Positions 46,380 through 56,484 of a stretch of DNA of 64,000 bases are shown in pieces; position 1 is the first letter of the stretch, and each line of letters begins with the position of its first letter. Where the stretch lies: the NCBI GenBank assembly GCA_020744225.1, contig JAGMWG010000004.1:372001-436000 (forward strand), written 5' to 3'. Position numbers and translations under genes: made by a program. The notes below the pieces were generated by a model that made no database searches, had not been told where the DNA came from, and was given only the letters and a program-made list of their open reading frames with translations. This stretch comes from Paraphoma chrysanthemicola (Eukaryota; Ascomycota; Dothideomycetes; Pleosporales; Phaeosphaeriaceae).

Positions 46380-47490
46380 ATGATCGGCTTCTACCGTCAG
46401 TTCCTAGTGTTTTACTGGGTTTTCTGTTCTCTTATCAATATCACTCGGTGTCAGCGCAATACATATCACGATATCGGAAACACACAGGCTCAAGAAGACT
46501 TCGCGCCTCGACTTGTCACAAACCATGGGCTAGAGAATGTGCGTTACTCCCGCACAGTCATCAAGCACGAAGCGATGTACTGACGCATCACAGGTACCGT
46601 CAGCGAAACACGAGCGGCTAGCAGACACGCCAACTAGGCGAAGAGGTCCTCGTCAAGCGGACGCTTCAGCACGAACTCGCTCTAGCACAAGCGCAAGTAG
46701 CACAGCTTTGTCGAACATTGTGCAAGGGGCAATTTCTAGTGTGGTTGTAGTTGTGGTTGCTCCTACATCTTCACGTAGACTAATTGCCACCACTGCAAGA
46801 GAACGCACAACAACTTTCGTCACATCTGCCAGCAATAGCCTCTCAACTGCAATCTCTATTAGCTCTCCTATGATGACAGCAGCAACAAGCATGTCACGTC
46901 TCAGCCCGTCCGCCTTAGTACCAGCTGCGCCTTCGGGTACCATGGATACCAGCATAGGTTATACGCCCCCTCCTCCCCCAGATGAGGGTCCCCTTAGCCC
47001 CTTCACGCAGCTGGGCGTGAGTTTTGCTGTCACCTTTGGTGTACTTTTCATCGCAGCAGCAATAGCAATTACCATCTGGTATCGTCGTCAGGCTCTACGC
47101 CACAACTCGGGCAGGAGAAGACCCAACTTGGGCGACTTTGCTAAGAGGATATTGAAACGAAAGAAGAATGAGATCATCCCCGAGGATGCTGAACGGAGAC
47201 TTGGGTCAGCAAATGGTGCTTCTGTCACACGAAGTACCCAAGAAGAGAGTATACGTACTACATCTCGACTAGACTCACGGACTTTTGAGGATAGAAGCGA
47301 AATCGGAAGTTGGCGCGTTATGAGACAGCAGCAAGAGATGAGCCTAGCATTAACGAGCAATCCGGTCACGCCACCTCTTGTAGTGACCCGAGTACGGTTT
47401 TCAGAAACACCCAGCATTGCAATACGAAGTAGTAAAGAAAAGACGGAACAGGTCAAAAGCAAGTACAAAAGCTGGCCTCTTAAGAACTAG
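46380..47490 (+). CDS. Single-pass membrane protein with Ser/Thr-rich ectodomain
   Basis: Exons are 46380-46538 and 46594-47490, 351 residues; the 55-nt intron starts GTGCGT and has CTGAC before its CACAG end. A hydrophobic N-terminus (FLVFYWVFCSLINI) looks like a signal peptide. Residues about 75-185 are rich in Ser and Thr, with a Val6 run. After PPPPPDEGP a transmembrane helix (about 193-215, GVSFAVTFGVLFIAAAIAITIW) ends in YRRQ. The cytoplasmic tail is basic then Ser/Thr-rich. Layout resembles the protein at 3531-5216 but no sequence similarity is evident. Role unknown; wall sensing is one possibility for this architecture. Confidence 0.65.
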
Positions 47491-47863
47491 CGATTCTTGT
47501 GGTACCTCGATGGGCTTCTCCAAAATGATGATAAATTTTACACATCCTCAGTCGCTCTTGCAAGTGCTACACACGAGCACTAAAATCTGATGCAAGACTA
47601 AATGCTAACTCGGTACTGCTTCTCACGAGTTCTATCTTTATCTGCCAAGGATACAAGTTAGATGAGATTGCGAAAAAGCGGGTCGTGAAGGATCGCACGG
47701 CACGACTTACCCGTCTTGACTGGGTACAAAACAAGACTAACCCTCGCACCCAAACAACAATGAAGACAAGGCGGAACAGGCTTCAGTACACAGCGGAGAT
47801 CCAAAATTTTAGCCTTTGATTGGAGCTACCCCAGCTTACCCCGATATTTCATGATTCAACACA
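47491..47863. other. Short intergenic, no gene seen
   Basis: A 373-nt promoter-sized gap between two plus-strand genes. Confidence 0.4.
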
Positions 47864-48885
47864 ATGATACCAACCTTTCGGCTAATCAGAATATTGACTC
47901 TGCTGCTACAACTCATCATTGGCATAGTGGCAGCGGAAACAATTGTATGGGCGATCTCAAGTTTGATCTACAATACAAGTCAAATCTAATTGATCACTTT
48001 GCCAGGTTTTTAACATCGTCGAGTACACTGCTGTCGGTCAGTCCATAGTCGATGAATGGGCATCCCACACAGGTTACTACATTGACGACGTACGTATATC
48101 CACATCCCTTCTCTATACTTTCCACTTAATAATTCACAGACCGGCTGGGGCGGATCCCGCTTCTACATCTCCGGCACATCATGGAACGGCGAAACATTCG
48201 AACACACCGCGACCATCGGATCAGAAAGTCCGTTTGCCGCCGAATCATTCGCACCACATGACACTACTAATACTTTGAACCAGCGATACGTACACACTGG
48301 ATGACCACCGATGGTACATCGCGAACCCGTTTCTCCCGCTCTGCATGCAGTTTCATCGCCGCGTTTGGCCCGCCGATTAATCCCGAAGGAACGATTAATC
48401 GTGGCTGGTGCAGCGAGACAACAACGATGCGCTCTACTTACCAAGATATCGACACGCTATTCCCCTCCGCGCCAAGTACCCTCACAGACCAATATAGCAC
48501 GTACTATTGGGTCCTGCTGGATCGAGAGGATCCGTATGATGGGAGGAGTATATACAAGGCTACGTTGACGTTCGAAAGGGATTGGGAGGGAAGAGAAACA
48601 AGAAGTAGTTTGCCTAATGACCAAAAGGAGGGATTGATCGAGAGTACTTCAAGCGCGAGTAGTGTTGCGATGAGCGCGACGGCGAGTAGTAGCGGAAATG
48701 GGGTGATGACTACGTCAATGGGTGAGATCATGAGTGCTAGACCGAGCGCGACTGTGCGTAGTGCGGGCGGACCGTCGGCTACGGGCGTGGTTACGACTGA
48801 AGGGGCGGGCGGATGTTTGCATGTGCCACAACCGAGTTGGAAAGTGTTTGTGGGCTTCGTTGTAGGCTTCATTGTGGGGTTTTGA
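47864..48885 (+). CDS. Hypothetical secreted or membrane-anchored protein
   Basis: Four exons (47864-47944, 48006-48089, 48140-48227, 48284-48885) give 284 residues; introns are 61, 50 and 56 nt. The N-terminus (RLIRILTLLLQLIIGIVAAE) is a signal peptide. A compact middle part (DDTGWGGSRFYISGTSWNG, HWMTTDGTSRTRFSR, INRGWCSE) is rich in Gly, Trp and Thr and has few Cys. A Ser/Thr-rich stretch follows. The protein ends with a hydrophobic segment (VFVGFVVGFIVGF) and no basic tail, which would fit GPI attachment or a terminal anchor. No family was recognised. The model depends on three inferred introns, each keeping frame. Confidence 0.6.
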
Positions 48886-49024
48886 CTTCAGTGGTCTTGG
48901 AGTTGATTTGCGTTGCACTCGTCGTTAACGTACAATACTATGACTATACCCAACTCCGAGCATTATCATGGATAAAAGCTCAAAGTTATGAAAGCACTTT
49001 CATGGGCGTTTCCATTGGACCAAA

Positions 49025-51435
49025 TCAATCCTTCATCTTTTCCGAAACCGCCTCAGGCGACGTGTCGGAGCCTTGACCTTCGACAACCATGCTTTCCCTG
49101 CTCGGCTTTCCTCTACCCATGATCTCGCCAAAGATGGCCTTGAACGTCCTAATACTAGTCTTTCGTCCTTCCCACAGAGGGTATAAACCAACACAGAAGG
49201 CGCTACAGAACATCCAAAGGATACCGACAACGACCCAACCAGTAAAGAACTTCTTGCTGAAGATGTATCCAGAACCATACATTGGCATCGGCCAGAGGAC
49301 TAGCAGTGCAAGGGCGAGGAATGCAGTCAGCCAACGTGCGATGCGAGCTGCTTTGGTAAGCTTGGCCTGTTCTTCTTGTTCTTGTTCAATCGCGCGTCGT
49401 TCCTCGCCCGGAATGCGCTCGAGATCGATGTTCGCGGCAGCGGCAAGGTCATGGTCATCACCCTTGCGGATTGCTTTCATGGACTGCCAATCGTAGTTCT
49501 GCTTTCCGAAACCAAATGTCAGGACTGGAACGAAAATCAATGGCGACAGGAGCGCTACCACGTTGCCGGCTAACATCGGGTTGTTCGCTCCTGTGGTTGC
49601 AACGGTAAGCTCGCCACTTTCCTTTTGTGCTGTCACCAGCCATGCGATGAGGGAGCATGCGAAGCCAAGTGGTGGCGAGAGTGTGGCGGCCCACCAATTC
49701 TGTCCACTCCACATCAACGTCAGAGTCGCAGGAAGCACTGCCGATGAGATAATGACGCCCATCAGCAGATAGAGGTACCCCATGCTGATGCCTATAAAAT
49801 GCAATGCTGTCGACCACCCCGCCATAGCCACCGCGAAGCCTACCACCATAGTGTGAGACATGTAGATGAGCTGTCGTCCAGACGCAGTGGGATTAAAGTA
49901 TGTCTGGTAGAGGTCGTAGGTGAAGATTGAGGAAACGGCGATGAGCTCGGCAGACATAGCGGATGTGACCGCCATGAACACCAGAAGTAAAACTGCTGCA
50001 GCTCCTCCCTGGCCCAACATGGCCACAGCTGCTGTTGGGAGAACGAGACCGGCAGTGACGTCAGCCGGAGCCATACGGTTAGGATAGCCTGGAAATACTG
50101 GGTTGCTTTCGAGCGCTATGCATGCGAGCCCCATAGTTGTAGCTGCAAGCCATGGGATTGCGAACCAGGACAGACCGCCCATGATATAGCCAGGAAGGGC
50201 ATCAACTGGAGATGCAGCGATAGCTTTGTTGTAGTACCCATTATCACAAAAGACGGTCCCAAAATTACCGACGATGTCTGCCAGAGGGGGAGGTACGAAG
50301 TCAGCGTTTGTCTCACATACACTTCGTACGCGCACACTTACTGATCACGAAGAATATCGCTCCCTCTTTTGATCGCATCGTCAAGTAGGAGCCACCAGCG
50401 TTGCCCTCGACAGGATGTCTTTTCGAGGCCTCGACCAGGAGATCAAAGACTCGTGATGGACTTCCAAGATTCTCATTGGTTGCATATGCTGTGAACGCAA
50501 ACATCAATAGAATGATGAGAATGACAACGGTGTGAGCTGTTTCTGAAGTCAGTTTTGGCATGTCATTTCGTCAACAAATACGTACCGTAGTCCGTCAGGA
50601 AGGTCGCTTTGATGCCGCCAAACATTGTGTAGAGTACAACACCAACTGGCAAAAGAAAGCACGCGGCCGCGGTTGGCATACCAGTAAGCTGCACGAGTGT
50701 CAGTGTGTTGTGGGACATAACACATTGTACTTACTGAAGTTACAACAGCAGATCCACCAGTCAACAGCATAGACGTGACGAGAATATTGGTGAAGAGGCC
50801 AAAAACCATGAACACAATGTGGGTGACAGCACCATACCGAGCGCGGATGACTTCAAGGAATGTGTGCGCATTAGGCGCTCTCCTTTTGAGCTCGATTGCG
50901 ATCGTTGCAAAAAGAATAATCTGCACAGTGGCACCTGAAGCGTACCAGAAGGGTCCAGAAACCCCGTACTGATATGCCACCGCGCTTGACTGTAGCAACG
51001 TGGCTGCCCACGTCCACGATGATACCACAGCGGAAGCGACAAGACCGGACTTGACAGTGCGTCCGGCAGTCGAGAATATTTCGGATGTTTGCAGCTCATA
51101 ATTGTATCTATTCACGAGTCATTATAAGCTGGAATGCTACACGAGCAAAGGATTGTAGAAAGCGAATGCAATCGTCGTTAGCTCTGAGGTCATTCATTTT
51201 GACATGGAAAGATCACGAATTTGCTTCGAGACGGGTAACGCGGATGCACATTAGGCGGCTCAATGGTGTTCAATTAACCTACCGCTTAAGCACAAATGTG
51301 GTGAGGATCATGCCAAAGCTGGGGACATTAGCATTTGACAAAGCACTTCGGGTGCCAAACGTACGCAAATGCGAAGCCAAGGCCAATGACAATCCCATAG
51401 CCAAAGCCCTGCCCAAGTGGTGGTGAGGAGCTCAT
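49025..51435 (-). CDS. dur3: DUR3-type urea active transporter (SSS family)
   Basis: A plasma-membrane sodium:solute-symporter-family protein that imports urea by proton symport. Minus-strand exons are 51435-51365, 51318-51283, 51107-50735, 50688-50586, 50536-50342 and 50277-49025, 676 residues. The N-terminal helix (GQGFGYGIVIGLGFAF), SEIFSTAGRTVKSGLVAS, WTWAATLLQSS, NIVGNFGTVFCD and MAVTSAMSAELIAVSS are diagnostic for DUR3. About 14-15 helices are expected and seen. The second intron is 175 nt; the others are 46-64. A cytoplasmic loop (EEQEQEEQ-like, acidic) precedes the last helices. Upstream GATA sites suggest nitrogen control. Confidence 0.92.
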
Positions 51436-53031
51436 GACTTTTGAGGTTGCAAGCGCTTTCACACAGTTCTGCTACGAGTGTTTATACCAGCGATCAATCG
51501 GGTCAGTGATGTATGATTCTCAGGATGAGTTTTGGCGGAACATGCAGCGACCAAGGGGGGGAAAAGCTGCGCAATTTGAATTTTGAGTCTGAACCTTGCG
51601 CACGCATCGCAGGTATACTCGGCATCCATAGGCTAGCGCGCATTATGTCGATGGTACAACCGACAACGGTTATCTCAAATGACGCTGGGTGGCTTCGCAG
51701 GGCACTCTGCGCTGCTGATCGCTGATGTGGGAAACGATTGGCCTCACCCCGGTGAGGTAGCTCCGAGGGCAGATAAAATCGAAAATGTGAGCCGTGGTTG
51801 TGACTAAACCCTTGCGCTGCTCCGACCTTTTCGCACAACTTATTGAGTCGCATCCCATGCTTATATTTGTGGTAGTCGCATTCCCTCGAGATGATTCGAG
51901 ACGAGTTGGCGACTGGCCAAGATTCCCGCATGGGCAAGACTCTGATCCTGGAGCGACGTTCAGTATCGAAAAGTAACATCTGCATGGACGCCATCAAGCC
52001 TCAAATCAAGCATCAAACGGCGGGTTTAGCAGCCACGGCTTGACATGCTTGTTGTTTTGGTGCAGTCTCATTGGACGTTCGGGAGCCTTATCGTGGCATC
52101 CCCACGCTGTTGTACCAGCTAAGCTTGAGTAGCACATCGGCAATGCATTCGCTTCTCGGGACCCATGGCAGCGGAGTGGTTTGGGTGATAGGCGGACGGT
52201 CGCATGTATGCAGGCGCAAATATGTCGATGATGGTACACCGCAGAAGTTGAGTGTTACGGATGGCGGTTGGGTTTGAAAGCCAGTCGCCACAGGGGCATT
52301 TCCTAGGTTGCAGGGCCAACGCTAACTGATTTAGACAACTAGTACCACGCTCCTGTAATAAATCACCTTTTCACCTCCCAGAGGACGCGTTTAACCACTC
52401 TCACAGATATGCATGATATGGACTCTACATCTATGGAGTCATCGAGACATACAGAAACCTCCTTTAAGTCCAAGGTCGTCAGCAAGGGCATAGAAAACGC
52501 CCACTGTTCGGACCATGTACTGGGCAAAACACTAGGCTTTGTGTGCCGAACCATTCAACTCTCTTTGGTGCAAGTAACATTGAAAGCCTCACACCGAAGG
52601 CTAAGCCATTCTTTCAACGAAACATACTGCATGCGTACGTTAGCGGTACCATCGTGTCATCGGAATGCGGGGGAGTACCCGGCGCAAAGGTGCACGCAAA
52701 CAAGCTGCCGCCAGAAGCCTTTGTCCACCACCTTGTTTGAACGAAGGTTATGATCAGGGTGGAGATGCAAAGATTACTTACTTAATTCTGAGCTAGATGT
52801 ATGGAAAGATTTTTGGCGAGTGTTTACTCGCAAAACAATTCAGAGTGTGTTTCATACTGGTTTCTACGCGGCCACATCTCGTTCTCCACTTCCCGATCTT
52901 GCACCAGCGTTGAGAAATCTCTCAATGCGCTCTTTACCTGAGGTCACATTAAGTAAGTAGTTAAGGTCATACAATCCTTGAGCATGTATTCATAGCCACT
53001 TGCTCAACTCACTGATCTCTGCACATTCGAA
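51436..53031. other. Intergenic; promoters of DUR3 and the scytalone-dehydratase-like gene
   Basis: 1.6 kb between divergent genes. No gene was recognised; the minus frame 51503-51997 and frames near 52060-52750 show no conserved pattern. It contains the GATA sites and palindrome listed separately. Confidence 0.45.
51670..51776. promoter_or_regulatory. GATA-type sites and inverted repeat upstream of DUR3
   Basis: TTATCT at 51670-51675 and AGATAA at 51771-51776 both match HGATAR, the site bound by AreA-type nitrogen regulators. They lie about 235 and 336 nt upstream of the DUR3 start codon. Between them a perfect inverted repeat, CCTCACC-CC-GGTGAGG, spans 51742-51757. Binding is inferred from the sequence only. 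Confidence 0.45.
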
Positions 53032-53660
53032 ATGGGTGATATTTCAATGCCAAAAGCTGTTACGCCCTCCGGTATGTAGGCTACTCCAGAACACTATCGC
53101 ACTAACACTCACATTCGAGCAGAGGCACAAGCATGTAGCGAGGTATCATGGCAATGGGCCTGGAGTTATGACACAAAAGTAAGTCACTATATACACTTGT
53201 GACTTTCTGTCTTCGTACTTATGACACACCAACCTAGGACTGGACGAAGCTTGCAGGACTCGTCACGCCGAGTCTGCACATTGATTACAGAGCCGTTCGA
53301 GGCCCGGAATTCAACTTTGCGTCCCAACCAGCAGATGAATTCATTGCCAGCATCAGCAGTCCAACCGAGCTTGGCGATCCGCTCGTTGCTACACAACATT
53401 TGCTTGGACTTGCCTCGTGGACACGCAGTGATGACACGCACATCACTGCTGCGTTTCAGATCCGTGCTCAGCATATACGCTTCGCCAGTGACGGCGCAGG
53501 TGGCAGAAGCAAGAAGCAAGTGATGGCGGCAGTTGGGCATGGAACAGTGGAGCACGAGTTCGAATTGGATGAAGCGGGCCGGTGGAAATTGGCTGGAATC
53601 AAGCCGGTTGTTACCTTCGCAGATGGTGATATGGGTGCACTTATGGAATACAAAGACTAA
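53032..53660 (+). CDS. Scytalone-dehydratase-like protein
   Basis: A member of the scytalone dehydratase/NTF2-like fold; the true enzyme dehydrates scytalone and vermelone in DHN-melanin synthesis. Exons are 53032-53071, 53123-53178 and 53238-53660, giving 172 residues, the same length as the Magnaporthe enzyme. Tyr29-Asp30 (WSYDTKDW), Tyr49 (IDYR), His86 (ATQHLLG) and His111 (QIRAQH) fall where the known catalytic Tyr30, Asp31, Tyr50, His85 and His110 sit. The region around the enzyme's Asn131 differs here (GHGTVEH), so substrate may differ. No other melanin gene is nearby. Without the two short 5' exons only the C-terminal half would be noticed. Confidence 0.8.
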
Positions 53661-54501
53661 ACGGGTAGCCTCCAATGGTCAGAATCATAGATTAGGTAAA
53701 GAAACAACTCGAACGACAATGTCATTATTGGATTGTGGTGGTATTGCGCGGATGCTCTTTTCTTTTCTTCCATTAGCACGACTTGGCAGAGCATCACAGT
53801 CTCACCAGAACCGTCATCACCGCTGACAAGATCCCATGAACCTCGCGCTCGCTTGGGTAAGCTCCTCAGGCTTACGACAGCAAAAGTTCTGCTGGAATGT
53901 GTACATATACGCGGTGCGCATCGCGTCGCTACACAGATCGATATACACAAGAGCACACTTGCAGCCATAGGTTTACCTAAAATGGAAATAGTCTTCACCA
54001 TAAATTCTCGCGCGCCAGCTTTTGCATAATGTACAGTTCAATCACGCGATACTTGCCCTATAAAGCGGATCTCACAAAGCCTCCTTCCTCGAGGAAGAAG
54101 GCGCAAGAGCAGCCTAACAGCACGCGATGCGACCGATGCGAGCACGGGATTTCATTGGTTATTATAGCGAATGGAATACCATGTTTGGACTTGCTAACCG
54201 GATCAAGCAATATGTTAAAGTTGAGAAGGGCGGAGTCGCCAAGTCCAATTTCTCCACACGGCATAAGGGCGGCGAACTTTGAGTGTGCATATGAACAAAG
54301 CACCCGCACCCCTGGGCCAGAACTCACTTCAAGAATCGGGTTTAATCACAAGCAAGGCAAAAAGTTCATTGAAGGTACAGGACCATTGTCCCTAATTCCA
54401 TTACTGGGTATATCGCGAACCACATCTCTAACGTAAAGCTACATTTTAGATCACCGACACTGCGGCGGAGATAGTGCATCTCACATTACTCATCAAAACA
54501 T
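53661..54501. other. Intergenic between convergent genes, nothing recognised
   Basis: 841 nt with no supported gene. The plus frame 54029-54436 lacks domain or splice support. Confidence 0.4.
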
Positions 54502-56484
54502 CTACGCGCCACTAGAGAACTTGCCCTGGTCGACGATGACCAGACCGGCAACGGTGGCACTGGAAAGAGTGGAGAATACACCAGAGATCAAAGCCGACAG
54601 CGCAAGACGAGAGACATCTCCACTACGGCCAGGGCTGATCTGACTGAGCACACCGATCTGAGTACCGAGCGAACCGATGTTGCCGAAGCCACAAAGTGCG
54701 TAGGTTGCGATGACACGGGATCGGGGAGAAAGAGTGTGGTATTCGGACAACGGGTCGTCAGTGGCAACGAGCTGAGCGAAGGCGACGAACTCGTTGGTGA
54801 TGACCTTGATACCGATGAGACGACCGACGAGGAGGAGGTCCTTGCCTTGACGGGAGACACCGAGCAAGAAGGCAACAGGGTAGAAGACGTAGCCGAGGAT
54901 GAGTTCCAGTGTAAGGTCGTACTCTCCGTCCAGGTTGATATAGCGGCCAAACCAGGTGAGCAGACCATCGACCATGTTCAAGAGCGCAATGATACACAGA
55001 AGGGTGGCGACGATCATACCGGCGATCTTGAGACCGAGCCATGCGCCATTGGCGAAAGCGTGGAGAGCATTGGCGGCCTTGTGCTCGTCATCATCGGGAA
55101 TGACGACGCGTCCAGCAGTAAGAGTCTCCTCCTCTTCTGGGTAGCGAAGCTTGCTGAAAGCGAGGGAGGCGGGGATACTCATGACGCAGGATGAGATCAA
55201 AGCCTGGGGGTTAAGTCCCATGGAGATGTAGGCGACCAGCACACTACCAGCGATGGTAGCGAAACCGGAGCACATGACCTGATGCAACTCGGCCATAGTA
55301 AGATGTGGCACGAAAGGCCTAATCAACATGGCAGATTCTCCCTGACCGATGAAAGGAGATGCGGAAGCGACAACGGCCTCAGCACCGGATACGCGCATAG
55401 CCCAGAAGAAGAACACGGCGAATTTGCCGATGAACCACTGGAGGATACCCCAGTAGTACAAGAGCTGGACGAAGGACACGAAGAAGATGATGGCGGGGAT
55501 GACACCAGTGAAGAACCAGCCCAGCTTGGGAACGTCCGCGCTTGTCAGGAAGATGACACCATTGTTGGCGAATCCCAAAAGCAGGCGAGCTAGCTCAGAG
55601 ATGAAGTTGAAGATGTCGTATCCAGCCTTGGTGCGCAAGACGAAGAGCGCGACAATGAACTGGAGGAGCATACCGACAATAACTGTGTGCCACATGATCT
55701 TGCTGCGGTTGCGGGAGGTGGCCCAGAAACCGAAGATGAAGACAAGCAGACCAAACAGCGAGACAGCACGATTGGCACGAGTGTTGTCCTCACTCTCCTC
55801 GCTGGCAAACGAACCAACAATGATAACCGCAATGACCAGTGCAGCACCGGCTGGAACGCGCATTTTCTCCGGAATGAGGCTTGCGAATCGAACACCGGTC
55901 TGATTCCATACCCAGTGCATGGGCTTGGTGACAAGAGTGATGGGAACATGGAGAGTAATCAATCGGATCATGATGGCTAGCCAGAACAAGAAGGGAATGA
56001 TCCAGTTCTTGTCCTTACGATGGACGACGACACTAGCAATCCACCATCTAGTATTGTTAGACCATGTTGGTCGAATTTCTAGGAGAGTCGCTTACCCGGT
56101 GAAGAACATTCCAATGAAGATGTGGATTGGCAGCCTGTAATTCCTGTAGATCTCGGAAGGCGAGTACCACTTCTTCCGCTCGAGCTCGCCCTCCGGATCG
56201 GATGAGCTGCGAGTGCCCTTGTCCTCGTAGTCGGCGAAGCCGCCATTCTTCTCGATGTCATGGCCGGCATGCATGTCGGCTGGGTGGCGATGGTGTAGAT
56301 GCGAGTCCTGAGCACTTGGTTCCAGGAGCTTGCTCACTTTCTCATCGGTCGTCCCTGTTGTGTACACCGGAGTCGATTTGTCGTCGTGCACAGCGTGCGC
56401 ACTGTGGTGCACATGCGCGTGCTGGTGCTCATGTTGGACATCCAGCGCGGGGTCGGGATTGTGTGCAACACGTGGGTCGGCCAT
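54502..56484 (-). CDS. Concentrative nucleoside transporter (CNT family)
   Basis: A cation-coupled importer of nucleosides. Minus-strand exons are 56484-56096 and 56047-54502, 644 residues, with a 48-nt intron. The splice restores GWWIASVVVHRKDKNW. Family blocks are GWFFTGVIPAIIFFVSFVQL, GAEAVVASASPFIGQGESA (the nucleoside-binding QGES motif), TNEFVAFAQLV and ALCGFGNIGSLGTQIG. About ten or more helices are visible from residue 125 on. The cytosolic N-terminus is unusual: 15 His in the first 76 residues, in two clusters (8-33 and 62-75). The start ATG 56484 is the first in the conserved frame with this region. Confidence 0.92.

Noticed and set aside
51503..51997. 164-codon minus-strand frame upstream of DUR3
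   Set aside because: No start context, domain or splice signals; it spans the GATA-site region.
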